Both the position numbers and the translations under genes were made by a program. The notes beneath the pieces were generated by a model, which searched no databases, was not told the origin of the DNA, and saw nothing but the letters and a program-made list of their open reading frames with translations. Below are positions 1 to 7,809 of a DNA stretch of 34,220 nucleotides, piece by piece (position 1 is the stretch's first letter; each line of letters opens with the position of its first letter). The stretch lies in assembly GCA_020846275.1 (NCBI GenBank), contig JADLEG010000303.1, forward strand, positions 1-34,220, read 5' to 3'. This stretch comes from Alphaproteobacteria bacterium (lineage in GTDB: Bacteria; Pseudomonadota; Alphaproteobacteria; JAEULC01).

Positions 1-13
1 GGGGGAGCACATC

Positions 14-736
14 ATGGCCCGCGTGGCAGTCGTCACCGGCGGCAGCCGAGGCATCGGCGAGGCGATCTCGAAGGGGCTGAAGGCGGCCGGGTACAAGGTC
101 GCCGCCACCTATCACGGCAACGACGAGGCGGCGGCCAAGTTCAAGGCCGCGACCGGCATCGCGGTCTACAAGTGGGACGTCGGCAAGTTCGAGGACTGCA
201 AGGCCGGCATCGCCAAGGTCGAGGCCGAGCTGGGCCCGGTGGACATCCTGGTCAACAACGCGGGCATCACCCGCGACACCACCTTGCACCGCATGACGCC
301 CGAGCAGTGGCACGCGGTGATCGATACCAACCTGAACTCGCTGTTCTACATGACCCGCGCGGTGATCGAGGGCATGCGGGCACGCAGCTTCGGCCGCATC
401 ATCACCATCGGCTCGATCAACGGCCAGAAGGGCCAGATCGGCCAGACCAACTACGCCGCGGCCAAGGCCGGCACGATCGGCTTCACCAAGGCGCTGGCGC
501 AGGAGAACGCGAACAAGGGGATCACCGCCAACGTGATCGCGCCGGGCTACATCGCGACCGACATGGTGCGCGCCGTGCCCGAGCCGATCCTGCAGAAGAT
601 CGTGGGCATGATCCCGGTGGGCCGGCTCGGCGAAGCTGAGGAGATCGCGCGCTGCGTGGCGTTCCTGGCGGCCGACGAGGCCGGCTTCATCACCGGCTCG
701 ACGCTGACGGTGAACGGCGGCCAGTACATGGCGTGA
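14..736 (+). CDS. phbB: Acetoacetyl-CoA reductase (PHB pathway SDR)
   Basis: This 240-residue short-chain dehydrogenase would reduce acetoacetyl-CoA to (R)-3-hydroxybutyryl-CoA with NADPH in the cytoplasm, the second step of polyhydroxybutyrate synthesis. Visible features are the Rossmann loop GGSRGIG (residues 9-15), NNAG at 81-84, and the catalytic Ser134, Tyr147 and Lys151 within the PhbB-type stretch GSINGQKGQIGQTNYAAAK. It ends in the usual SDR C-terminus TVNGGQYMA. Length is normal for the family. The ATG is preceded by a strong ribosome site (GGGGGAG, about 6 bases away). In many relatives the thiolase phaA lies immediately upstream; here that would fall before the window. FabG-type reductases are the main alternative, but the 134-151 stretch favours PhbB. 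Confidence 0.93.
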   Translation: MARVAVVTGGSRGIGEAISKGLKAAGYKVAATYHGNDEAAAKFKAATGIAVYKWDVGKFEDCKAGIAKVEAELGPVDILVNNAGITRDTTLHRMTPEQWHAVIDTNLNSLFYMTRAVIEGMRARSFGRIITIGSINGQKGQIGQTNYAAAKAGTIGFTKALAQENANKGITANVIAPGYIATDMVRAVPEPILQKIVGMIPVGRLGEAEEIARCVAFLAADEAGFITGSTLTVNGGQYMA

Positions 737-758
737 CGCCACGACGCGGACAGGAGGC

Positions 759-1187
759 GTGAACCGCGAGTATCCCGACCGCCCGATGGTCGGCATCGGC
801 GTGGTCGTCTTCCGCGCCGACCAGGTGCTGCTGATCCGGCGCGGCAAGCCCCCGCGGCTGGGGCAATGGAGCCTGCCGGGCGGGCTGCAGGAGCTGGGCG
901 AGACCGTGTTCCAGGCCGCGGTGCGCGAGGTGCGCGAGGAATGCGCGGTCGCGATCGAGCCGATCTCGATCATCGATATCGTCGACGCGATCACCCCCGA
1001 CGCGGACGGCCGCGTGCGCTTCCACTACACGCTCGTGGAGGTGCTGGCCGAATGGCGCGCGGGCGCACCGGTCGCGGGCGACGACGCGATGGATGCCGCC
1101 TGGTTCGATCCCCGCGATGTCGGATCGCTGGGCATGTGGGAGCAGACCACCCGCATCATCGCCAAGGGATTGGCGATGCGCGGATAA
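759..1187 (+). CDS. Nudix (NUDIX) hydrolase
   Basis: This 142-residue Nudix protein hydrolyses a nucleoside diphosphate linked to another group; the substrate cannot be told. The Nudix box begins at Gly42: G-X5-E48-X7-R56-E57-V-R-E60-E61, with the metal-binding REVREE complete. The position after the box is Cys62 instead of the usual Gly. The fold around it (GIGVVVFRADQVLLIRRGK before, WSLPGG just ahead) is typical of ADP-ribose or MutT-like members. The start is uncertain: GTG at 759 gives a normal N-terminus, but the AGGAGG at 752-757 sits only one base before it, and the next Met codon (786) would be 28 bases away. It lies 22 bases after phbB and may be co-transcribed with it. Confidence 0.85.
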   Translation: MNREYPDRPMVGIGVVVFRADQVLLIRRGKPPRLGQWSLPGGLQELGETVFQAAVREVREECAVAIEPISIIDIVDAITPDADGRVRFHYTLVEVLAEWRAGAPVAGDDAMDAAWFDPRDVGSLGMWEQTTRIIAKGLAMRG

Positions 1188-1292
1188 AAACCGCGCCGTT
1201 CCCGCCTCCTGCCCGCGCTGTCCCGCGCCTCCTTCGCGTTCGATTTGCATTTGCTGTCATCGAACGGACAAGGGCTCGTAAAACACCAGATG

Positions 1293-1321
1293 TTGTGATT
1301 TTTCGCCGGCTCGGCTATTAA
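1293..1321 (+). promoter_or_regulatory. Candidate sigma-70 promoter of the HNH gene
   Basis: TTGTGA (1293-1298) and TATTAA (1316-1321) are separated by exactly 17 bases in an AT-richer gap between two GC-rich genes. The expected transcription start (about 1328) is only a few bases before the ATG at 1332, which also lacks a Shine-Dalgarno sequence, so the transcript may be nearly leaderless. This is pattern matching only. Confidence 0.45.
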
Positions 1322-1331
1322 TTTCTTCAAG

Positions 1332-1928
1332 ATGCTGATGCCAGAAGCGGAGACGGAAGACGTCGTGTCTGTTTCGGTCGAAAGCTGCCCCGCCCTGGTG
1401 CTGAACGCCGATTTCCGGCCGCTCAGCTACTTCCCGCTGTCCCTGTGGTCCTGGCAGGAAGCGGTCAAGGCGGTGTTCCTGGACCGGGTCAACATCGTCT
1501 CGGAATACGACCGCGTGGTGCGCAGCCCGAGCTTCGAGATCAGGCTGCCGTCCGTGATCGCGCTCAAGGACTACATCCCGACCGCGCGCCGTCCGGCGTT
1601 CACGCGGTTCAACGTGTTCCTGCGCGACCGCTTCACCTGCCAGTATTGCAGCGAGCGCCACGTCGCCAACGACCTGACCTTCGACCATATCGTCCCCCGC
1701 TCGCGCGGCGGCCAGACGGTATGGACCAACGTGGTCACCGCCTGCGGCACGTGCAATCTCGCGAAAGGCAGCCGCCTGCCCAATGAGTGCGGGATGTTCC
1801 CACGCACCAGTCCGTTCCAGCCGACGAGTTTCGAATTGCAGGAAAATGGGCGGGGTTACCCGCCCAATTATTTGCACGAGAGCTGGCGCGACTTCCTGTA
1901 CTGGGATTCCGAGCTGGACCCGAACTGA
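1332..1928 (+). CDS. HNH endonuclease family protein
   Basis: This 198-residue protein is a conserved HNH endonuclease of the kind present as single genes in most alphaproteobacteria; its biological role is not established. It has the zinc-knuckle pair CQYC (Cys103, Cys106) and Cys138/Cys141, bracketing the metal-binding catalytic DH at 118-119 in TFDHIVPRSRGG, and Asn133 in WTNVV. The N-terminal part (CPALVLNADFRPLSYFPLSLW, split around residue 30) and the C-terminal PPNYLHESW region are the family's conserved ends. ATG 1332 and the in-frame ATG 1338 are both possible starts; neither has a Shine-Dalgarno. It is not beside a restriction or phage system, so a housekeeping role is more likely than defence. 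Confidence 0.9.
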   Translation: MLMPEAETEDVVSVSVESCPALVLNADFRPLSYFPLSLWSWQEAVKAVFLDRVNIVSEYDRVVRSPSFEIRLPSVIALKDYIPTARRPAFTRFNVFLRDRFTCQYCSERHVANDLTFDHIVPRSRGGQTVWTNVVTACGTCNLAKGSRLPNECGMFPRTSPFQPTSFELQENGRGYPPNYLHESWRDFLYWDSELDPN

Positions 1929-1939
1929 GCGGCGGCGCG

Positions 1940-2959
1940 ATGGCCGATGCCGCGTGGCGATGGCGCGCCGCAGTGCCCGGGGACTTGGCGGGCATCCGCG
2001 CGCTGTTCGACGCCGTCAAGCAGGGCGAGCGGCCGCTGGCGCATGACCAATGGCGGTTCTTCGGGCGCGCGGACGAGCCGGCCGTGCTCGCGGTCGGCGA
2101 GGACGACGAGGGCATCGCGGGCCTGAATGCGCTGCTGCCGACCGAGGCGGTGCTGGATGGGCGGCGCTTCAAGGCCTGCCAGTCGATCGACACGATGGTG
2201 CATCCCCGCGCGCGCGGGCGCGGCCTGTTCGGCCTGCTGGCGGCCAAGGCGCGCGACATGGCGGCGGCCCGCGGCATCGAGGTCGTCTACGGCTTCCCCA
2301 ACCAGACCAGCCTGCCGATGTTCATGAAGTCGCAGGGCTTCCAGTACCTCGGCAATTCGCCGCGGCACGTGCGATGGCTGCGCCCATCGGTCCGCAAGCC
2401 GGGCCTCGTCGGCACCTTGCTCGACCGGGTCGCGGACCTGCTGCCGCATGGCGGCGCGCGCGGCTGGGATGTCTCGCCGGAACCGCCCGCCGAGCACGAG
2501 CTGGCGGCGCTGCTGGATGCCCGGGCGCCGCCGCCGCCGGGCGAGTGCCGCATCCACCGCAGCCCGGCCGAGCTGCATTGGCGCTACGCGCCCGAAGCGG
2601 CGATGGGCTACGAGTGGCTGACGGCGCGGCGCGGTGGGCGCGCGGCCGCCGCCTGCGTCTGGGGCATGCGCGATCCAAGCTGGGGGCCGCGCGCCAACAA
2701 GCGTGCCGGGTTGATGGAGCTTCTGGGGTCCAACCGCGACGGGCTTTCGGCCGCGCTGGCCGCGGCGATCGACCGCGCGCGGGGCGCGGGCGCCTGGCGC
2801 CTCGAGGCGATCTGCTCGCGCGGCGACCTCCTGCCGCTGCTGCGGCGCGCGTATTTCCTCTCCGGCGGGACGATCCCGTTCGTCGCCCGGGGCTGCGGCA
2901 GCGACGCGCCGCCGCCGTCGCGGTGGGCCACGATCACCGGCGACTTCGACGGCTATTGA
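1940..2959 (+). CDS. GNAT-family N-acyltransferase
   Basis: This 339-residue protein has an N-terminal GNAT fold. The acetyl-CoA pyrophosphate-binding loop is DTMVHPRARGRGLFG (about residues 84-98), followed by YGFPNQTSLPMFMKSQGF (117-134), the usual GNAT beta5-alpha4 region. The second half (about 160-339) is less recognisable and may be a second, degenerate acyltransferase-like domain, as in other long GNAT proteins of surface-glycan loci. I start it at ATG 1940 because the reading frame upstream overlaps the HNH gene; this leaves 11 bases between the two genes. It overlaps the convergent gene at 2953 by 7 bases. The substrate is unknown; sugar or peptide acylation for the neighbouring envelope locus is only a guess. 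Confidence 0.75.
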   Translation: MADAAWRWRAAVPGDLAGIRALFDAVKQGERPLAHDQWRFFGRADEPAVLAVGEDDEGIAGLNALLPTEAVLDGRRFKACQSIDTMVHPRARGRGLFGLLAAKARDMAAARGIEVVYGFPNQTSLPMFMKSQGFQYLGNSPRHVRWLRPSVRKPGLVGTLLDRVADLLPHGGARGWDVSPEPPAEHELAALLDARAPPPPGECRIHRSPAELHWRYAPEAAMGYEWLTARRGGRAAAACVWGMRDPSWGPRANKRAGLMELLGSNRDGLSAALAAAIDRARGAGAWRLEAICSRGDLLPLLRRAYFLSGGTIPFVARGCGSDAPPPSRWATITGDFDGY

Positions 2960-4536
2960 CGCCGCACCCGGGCGCGCCGGCGCGCCCGCCGGTCAGCCAG
3001 CGCCGCCAAGGGCTCGAAGCTCATCCGCTCGCCGTCGACGACCGTGACGTCGCCCAGGCCGTTGATCGTGTGGAGCCCGTCTGGAAACGGTCCGGCGGGA
3101 TCCGGGCGCAGCACGAACGCCACCTCCTCGCGAAATCGCCGCTCGTCCAGTTCGACCACGCGGTTGATCGCGATCGCGTTGCCATAGCGCAGCGCGCAGT
3201 CCTGCGCCGGCCGGTAGAGCTCGCCGTCGACCTCGACGAAGGCGCCGGCCGGGCGGCTGGATCGCACGTCGGTCTTCACCGGGTTCATCGGATGCGGCAA
3301 GTACGGTCCCTGCCAGCGTTGGGCGTGGAAGACGAACAGGTTCGTGACGTCGTCGTCGTGGCGATCGCAGCAGAACAGCCACCAGCGGCCGCCATGCCAC
3401 AGCAAGGTCGGATCGACGATGGCCTTGCCGGTCATCAACTCGCTGTCGTGTACCAGCGCGGCGCTGCCGGTCTCGACGCGGAAGGCCGACAGGCGATCGG
3501 CCTCCCAGCTCTCCGGCAGCACGAAGGTCGCGTCGCCCTCGCGCAGGATGAAGGGATAGGAAAGGTGGTGCGGCATGTCGAGCGCGTCGGTCTCGCTGAC
3601 GAGTCGGCGCTCGCCGTCCACGGCAATCAGCGCCAGGCGGCCGCGCGCGACGGCATAGGGTGCGCATTCGACCAGGACGTCCAGCCGGCCACCCTCCTCG
3701 CGCAGCGGAAACGGGTCGGCGTAGAACCGGTCGTCCGGCTGGCCGGAAAGCCACCGCAGCGGCGCCAGGCGCCGCTCGCGGATCACCGCCTCGACCGGCT
3801 GGTCGGCGATGCCGATCGACCAGCGCTCGCGCTTGAGCCGCCGCCCCAGGCTGTCCCAGGCATAGGCGCCGACGCGGCGCGCCGCGCGCAGCCGGGCCGT
3901 GACGGAAAAGCCGCGCGGCGTCGCGGCCGGCAGGACCACGCTGCGCAGGGGCGACGGCGCCCCGCGCGTCTCCGCCATGCCGGCAAGCACGATCGCCGGC
4001 CAGCGCGCCGACCGCAGGAGCAGGGAATCGGCATCGCGGCGCGGTGTCTGGCGCGTGCGGAACCAGCCTTCGCGCAGCACATCGACCGCGCCCGCCCCGC
4101 TGTCGCGATAGAGCACGCAGCACGAGGCGAGATCGCCGCTCGCGAGTTCGTCGAGGCCAGGCGCGCTGCCGTCGTAGCGCACCGGATCGCCGTGGTGGAA
4201 TGCCCATACGCCGTGGCGCGCGACCCCGGCCAAGGCCCGGCCGAGGCGCAAGCCGGTCAGGTCAAGCACCATGTCGAGCGTGTGGCCGGCGATGGCGATG
4301 CGATCGGCCGCGGTCGGCGGCGCCGCGATCGCGAGGGTCGCCGCCCCGGCCGGTAGCTGGCCGAACGACGCTTCGGCGCCGGCGCGCGAGCCCGCCGGCA
4401 GGCGCAGCGGCGGCGCGCCATCGACCTCGACGACCAGGGCCACGCGCGCGAGCCCGCTCGCCGCGACCGCCCTGGCGCACTCCACCTGCCAGCGCTGCAG
4501 CGCGCGGCGCCAGACCGCGATGGCGATGGTAAACAT
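2953..4536 (-). CDS. GINT1_N-type glycan-locus protein (glucosamine inositolphosphorylceramide transferase family)
   Basis: This 527-residue protein carries a C-terminal region resembling the domain called GINT1_N, first named at the N-terminus of a plant glucosaminyltransferase and found in many bacterial polysaccharide loci. Recognisable pieces are DDRFYADPFPLRE, HHLSYPFILREGDATFVLPE, AIVDPTLLWHGGRWWLFC, GELYRPAQDCALRYGNAI and the late HTINGLGDVTVVDG; these blades recall the five-bladed propeller of GH32/43/68-like proteins. The N-terminal 240 residues (ATG 4536, TIAIAVWRRALQRWQVE) fit the usual start of these bacterial proteins. An in-frame ATG at 4590 would add 18 residues. No catalytic residues can be assigned. 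It is divergent from the DprE1-like gene, suggesting a joint role in cell-surface glycan synthesis. Confidence 0.65.
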   Translation of the reverse strand: MFTIAIAVWRRALQRWQVECARAVAASGLARVALVVEVDGAPPLRLPAGSRAGAEASFGQLPAGAATLAIAAPPTAADRIAIAGHTLDMVLDLTGLRLGRALAGVARHGVWAFHHGDPVRYDGSAPGLDELASGDLASCCVLYRDSGAGAVDVLREGWFRTRQTPRRDADSLLLRSARWPAIVLAGMAETRGAPSPLRSVVLPAATPRGFSVTARLRAARRVGAYAWDSLGRRLKRERWSIGIADQPVEAVIRERRLAPLRWLSGQPDDRFYADPFPLREEGGRLDVLVECAPYAVARGRLALIAVDGERRLVSETDALDMPHHLSYPFILREGDATFVLPESWEADRLSAFRVETGSAALVHDSELMTGKAIVDPTLLWHGGRWWLFCCDRHDDDVTNLFVFHAQRWQGPYLPHPMNPVKTDVRSSRPAGAFVEVDGELYRPAQDCALRYGNAIAINRVVELDERRFREEVAFVLRPDPAGPFPDGLHTINGLGDVTVVDGERMSFEPLAALADRRARRRARVRRQ

Positions 4537-4569
4537 TTGGTTTCCGGCCAATCGTTCGCCGATCTTAAG

Positions 4570-4613
4570 GACATTACAAGCAATTGCCATCACATAGGGG
4601 CATAAGTAATGTC
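4570..4613. promoter_or_regulatory. Inverted repeat and promoter in the divergent gap
   Basis: GACATTAC (4570-4577) and GTAATGTC (4606-4613) form a perfect 8-bp inverted repeat with a 28-base spacer, in the only AT-rich part of this divergent gap. The right half covers a candidate minus-10 (TAATGT, 4607-4612) lying 17 bases after TTGCCA (4584-4589), which would drive the DprE1-like gene. This arrangement suits a repressor or activator site, but no regulator can be named. Confidence 0.4.
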
Positions 4614-4639
4614 GCCCGCAGTTCAACGCCCCATGTGCA

Positions 4640-6010
4640 ATGCCGCCACCCATGGTTGAAGCCGTGCCGCGATCGGGAACGCTTCCGCTTTCGGGCTGGT
4701 CGCGAGTTCCGCAAGCGACCGTGACAGCACGCCGGCCCGAGCGCCTGCGCGAGGTCCAGGCAGCGCTGGCTGCCGCCGGCCCGCGGGGCATCATCGCGCA
4801 TGGCCGCGGGCGGTCCTATGGCGACGCCGCGCTGAACGACGGCGGCGATGCGCTGCTGACGCGCCGGCTCGACCGATTGATCTCGTTCGACGCCGGCAGC
4901 GGCGAACTGGTTGCGGAATGCGGCGTCACCATCGACGAAATCCTGTCCGTCTTCCTGCGGCGCGGCTGGGTGCCGCCGGTATGCCCGGGAACCGCTTTCG
5001 TGACCCTGGGCGGCGCGCTGGCCAACGACGTGCATGGCAAGAACCACGACCGCGACGGCGGCTTCGCCGAGCATGTGCGCTGGTTCGACCTGCTGCTGGC
5101 CGATGGCACGGTTCGGCGGGTGACGCCCGACGGCGCGCCGGACCTGTTCGCCGCCACCGCCGGCGGCATCGGACTTACCGGCATCGTCCTGCGGCTGTGC
5201 CTTCGGCTGCGCCCGATAGCCGCGCCGGCCGTGGTCGTGCGCGAGGACCGCATGGGCTCGCTCGACGATTTCCTGTCGGCCTTTGCCGGCCGCGCGCGCC
5301 AGGCGAGCTATTCGGTCGGCTGGATCGACACGCTGGCGCGCAACGGCAAGCTGGGTCGCGGGATCCTCGAGACGGCCGAGCCTGCGCCCGCGGGCCGATC
5401 CTTCGCCGAGGACCGCAAAGGCGCGACGATGCCGATCGACCTGCCCGACTTCGCCCTCAACCCGATCGCCGTGGCCGCATTCAACGCGCTCTACTTCCAC
5501 CGCATCCCGGCCGGCGGCCGCGAGCGCGTGCTGGGCCTGCGCCGGTTCCTGTTTCCGCTCGACGCGCTGGACGGCTGGAACCGCATGTACGGCAAGCGGG
5601 GCTTCCGCCAGTTCCAGTGCGTATTGCCCAATGGCGAGGCGGCGGGGGGCATCCGCAAGCTGATCGCAGCCATCACCGAAAGCCGCGCGGCGTCGTTCCT
5701 GGCCGTGCTGAAGACGCTGGGCCGCGCGGGCGTGGGCATGTTGTCCTTTCCCATGCCCGGCATGACGCTGGCGGTCGATTTTCCCAACCGGCCCGATGCG
5801 CCCGATCTTCTGCATCGGCTCGAGCGCATCGTGCTGGACCACGGCGGGCGCATCTACCTGGCGAAGGACTCCGCGCTGAGCGCCGAGGGTTTCGCGCAGA
5901 TGTACCCGCGGCTCGACGAATTCCGCCGCGTGCTGGCGGCGGTCGATCCCGCGGGCCGGTTCCAGTCCGACATGGCGCGCCGCCTGCGCATCCGCGAGGA
6001 CGTGGCATGA
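4640..6010 (+). CDS. DprE1-like FAD-dependent oxidase (decaprenylphosphoryl-ribose 2-oxidase family)
   Basis: This 456-residue flavoprotein matches DprE1, which oxidises the 2'-OH of polyprenyl-phosphoryl-ribose in the first half of epimerisation to the arabinose donor. The FAD-binding motif is HGRGRSYGD (54-62, Tyr60), then CPGTAFVTLGGALANDVHGKNH with His132, all in the same places as the Mycobacterium enzyme. The C-terminal half has the substrate-pocket Lys409 (in LAKDS) and ends MYPRLDEFRR...DMARRL as in DprE1. The residue equivalent to Mycobacterium Cys387, target of benzothiazinones, is Ala378. The start may instead be ATG 4652; neither has a good ribosome site. It overlaps the DprE2-like gene by 4 bases. 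The sugar it acts on here is unknown. Confidence 0.88.
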   Translation: MPPPMVEAVPRSGTLPLSGWSRVPQATVTARRPERLREVQAALAAAGPRGIIAHGRGRSYGDAALNDGGDALLTRRLDRLISFDAGSGELVAECGVTIDEILSVFLRRGWVPPVCPGTAFVTLGGALANDVHGKNHDRDGGFAEHVRWFDLLLADGTVRRVTPDGAPDLFAATAGGIGLTGIVLRLCLRLRPIAAPAVVVREDRMGSLDDFLSAFAGRARQASYSVGWIDTLARNGKLGRGILETAEPAPAGRSFAEDRKGATMPIDLPDFALNPIAVAAFNALYFHRIPAGGRERVLGLRRFLFPLDALDGWNRMYGKRGFRQFQCVLPNGEAAGGIRKLIAAITESRAASFLAVLKTLGRAGVGMLSFPMPGMTLAVDFPNRPDAPDLLHRLERIVLDHGGRIYLAKDSALSAEGFAQMYPRLDEFRRVLAAVDPAGRFQSDMARRLRIREDVA

Positions 6011-6750
6011 GCGGCGAGACCTGGGTCGTGCTGGGCGCGTCGTCGGCGATCGCGCGCGCCTTCGCCCGCATCGTGGCCGCCCGCGGCGACAGCGTGATCC
6101 TGGCCGGCCGCGACCGAGAGGACCTGGAGGCGTCGGCGCAGGATCTGCGCGTGCGCGGCGCGGCGCAGGCCGAGGTGCTGGGCTTCGACGCGCTGGACAC
6201 GGCAAGCCATGGCGAATTCGCCCGCGAATGCGGTCGGCGCGCGCGGGGCAAGCTCTGCGTGTTCCTGGCCTTCGCGGCGATGCCCGAACAGGACGCCATC
6301 GACAAGGACCCGTCGCTGGCCGTCCATACGATCAATGCCGGGTTCACCGGCGCGGTCAGCGTGCTTCATTGCCTGGCGCCGATGCTGGAAGACCAGCACG
6401 GCGGGCGCGTGATCGCGCTGGGCTCGGTCGCCGGCGACCGCGGGCGGCGCAAGAACTACGTCTATGGCGCCGCCAAGGCGGGGCTGCAAGCCTACCTGCA
6501 GGGGCTGCGCGCGCGGCTTTTCGCCGCCGGCGCCACGGTGACGACGGTGAAGCCTGGCTTCGTCGACACCGCCATGACCTTCGGCCGTCCCGGCCTGTTC
6601 CTGGTCGCGGCGCCGGAATCGATCGCCGCCGCCGCGCTGGCCGCCGCCGAGAAGGGGCGCGACGAGATCTACGCGCCGTTCTTCTGGGCGTTCATCATGC
6701 TGATCATCAAGTCGATCCCCGAGCGGGTCATGAAGAAGCTGAACATCTAG
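6007..6750 (+). CDS. DprE2-like SDR (decaprenylphosphoryl-2-keto-ribose reductase family)
   Basis: This 247-residue short-chain dehydrogenase is the expected partner of the preceding oxidase. DprE2 reduces the 2-keto intermediate with NAD(P)H, completing 2'-epimerisation of a lipid-linked pentose at the membrane. Its glycine motif is GASSAIA (10-16), with catalytic Ser140, Tyr153 and Lys157 in the stretch GSVAGDRGRRKNYVYGAAKA, which is characteristic of DprE2-type enzymes. A hydrophobic, basic C-terminal tail (FFWAFIMLIIKSIPERVMKK) probably anchors it to the membrane. Its ATG overlaps the upstream stop as ATGA, so the two are translationally coupled and function as a pair. Confidence 0.88.
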   Translation: MSGETWVVLGASSAIARAFARIVAARGDSVILAGRDREDLEASAQDLRVRGAAQAEVLGFDALDTASHGEFARECGRRARGKLCVFLAFAAMPEQDAIDKDPSLAVHTINAGFTGAVSVLHCLAPMLEDQHGGRVIALGSVAGDRGRRKNYVYGAAKAGLQAYLQGLRARLFAAGATVTTVKPGFVDTAMTFGRPGLFLVAAPESIAAAALAAAEKGRDEIYAPFFWAFIMLIIKSIPERVMKKLNI

Positions 6751-6762
6751 CGGAGCCAAGCC

Positions 6763-7368
6763 ATGCTGATCGAACATCGCGGCGTCAGCCCAACACTCGG
6801 CAAGGACGTCTACGTGGCCCCCAACGCCGTGATCAGCGGCGACGTGACGATCGGCGAGGGCAGTGCCGTGATGTTCGGCGCGGTGCTGACGGCCGAGGGC
6901 GGCCCGATCCGGATCGGCCGCAACTGCGTGATCATGGAGACCGCCGTGCTGCGGGGCGCGCCAAGCGCGCCGCTGACGCTGGGCGACAACGTGCTGGTGG
7001 GACCGCGCGCGTACCTGACGGGCTGCACCGTCGGGGCCAACGCGTTCCTGGCCACCGGCGCCACCGTCTTCAACCAGGCGACCGTCGGCGAACGCGCCGA
7101 GGTGCGCATCAACGGCGTGGTGCACCTGAAGACCCGGCTGCCGGCCGATGCCATGGTCCCGATCGGATGGATCGCGGTGGGCGACCCGGCGGAGATCCTG
7201 CCGCCCGACGCGCATGACCGAATCTGGGCCATCCAGAAGCCGCTGGGCTTCCCCAAGGCGGTGTTCGGCGTGGACCGGCCGCCGGAGGGGGAATCGCTGA
7301 TGCCCACGATCATGCCGCGCTACACCCGCGCGCTGCGCCGACACACGGGCGACCGCCGCCTGGACTGA
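6763..7368 (+). CDS. Gamma-carbonic-anhydrase-like hexapeptide protein lacking the zinc histidines
   Basis: This 201-residue protein has the left-handed beta-helix repeats of the gamma carbonic anhydrase / PaaY group (DVYVAPNAVISGDVTIGEGSAV and following hexads, about residues 15-115). Aligning it by eye with the intact homologue at 13509-14087 (constant offset of 16), the three zinc-binding histidines are replaced by Leu63, Pro81 and Thr86. It should therefore not be a carbonic anhydrase. It may be a transferase or a structural subunit. The tail after residue 150 (DRIWAIQKPLGFPKAVFGVDR) is outside the helix and unlike that homologue. It follows the DprE2-like gene by 12 bases and is probably in the same operon. 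The end of the gene faces a convergent gene 12 bases away. Confidence 0.75.
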   Translation: MLIEHRGVSPTLGKDVYVAPNAVISGDVTIGEGSAVMFGAVLTAEGGPIRIGRNCVIMETAVLRGAPSAPLTLGDNVLVGPRAYLTGCTVGANAFLATGATVFNQATVGERAEVRINGVVHLKTRLPADAMVPIGWIAVGDPAEILPPDAHDRIWAIQKPLGFPKAVFGVDRPPEGESLMPTIMPRYTRALRRHTGDRRLD

Positions 7369-7380
7369 GCCTCAAGCCAT

Positions 7381-7809
7381 CTATTTCGATTCCGCGACGG
7401 CGATCGCCAGCGCCCAGCGCTGGGCCGAGCGGCAATAGTATTGCACGCGGGGAACCAACGCATCGCGCTGGCACAGCGTGCCGACGCGGATCCCCAGCAT
7501 GGGCGCCGCGACGCCAGGCGGCGGCTGCGCGGTCGCCATGGTCCGGCCCGCCGCCCGCGCGTAGATCGGCGACCCGCAAACCGGGCAGAAGGTCTGCTCG
7601 CGCTTGTTGCCGCTGTCCGCCGTCTTCACGAAGACCGTGAGCTTGCCCTTGAGCAGCTTGAACCGGTGCTCGGGGGCGAAGACAACGGTACGGAACGCCG
7701 AGCCCGACAACGCCTGGCAATCGGTGCAATGGCAGATCGCCACGTCGGCGGGATCAATCTCGGCCTCGTATTCGACCGCGCCGCAGAAACACCGGCCGGA
7801 AACCTGCAT
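7381..7809 (-). CDS. GFA-family (glutathione-dependent formaldehyde-activating-like) zinc protein
   Basis: This 142-residue protein has the GFA/CENP-V fold with its two zinc sites: GRCFCGAVEYE (Cys at residues 6 and 8), CHCTDCQ with three further Cys, and CPVCGSPIYAR. Members bind zinc structurally, and a few bind glutathione adducts, but most have no proven reaction. The start at ATG 7809 follows a good ribosome site (GGAGAAG) and begins directly with the conserved fold (MQVSGRCFCG), so the longer open frame upstream is not used. It is convergent with the hexapeptide gene and divergent from the TRAP operon, with a 137-base gap that holds no motif I can name. Confidence 0.85.
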   Translation of the reverse strand: MQVSGRCFCGAVEYEAEIDPADVAICHCTDCQALSGSAFRTVVFAPEHRFKLLKGKLTVFVKTADSGNKREQTFCPVCGSPIYARAAGRTMATAQPPPGVAAPMLGIRVGTLCQRDALVPRVQYYCRSAQRWALAIAVAESK

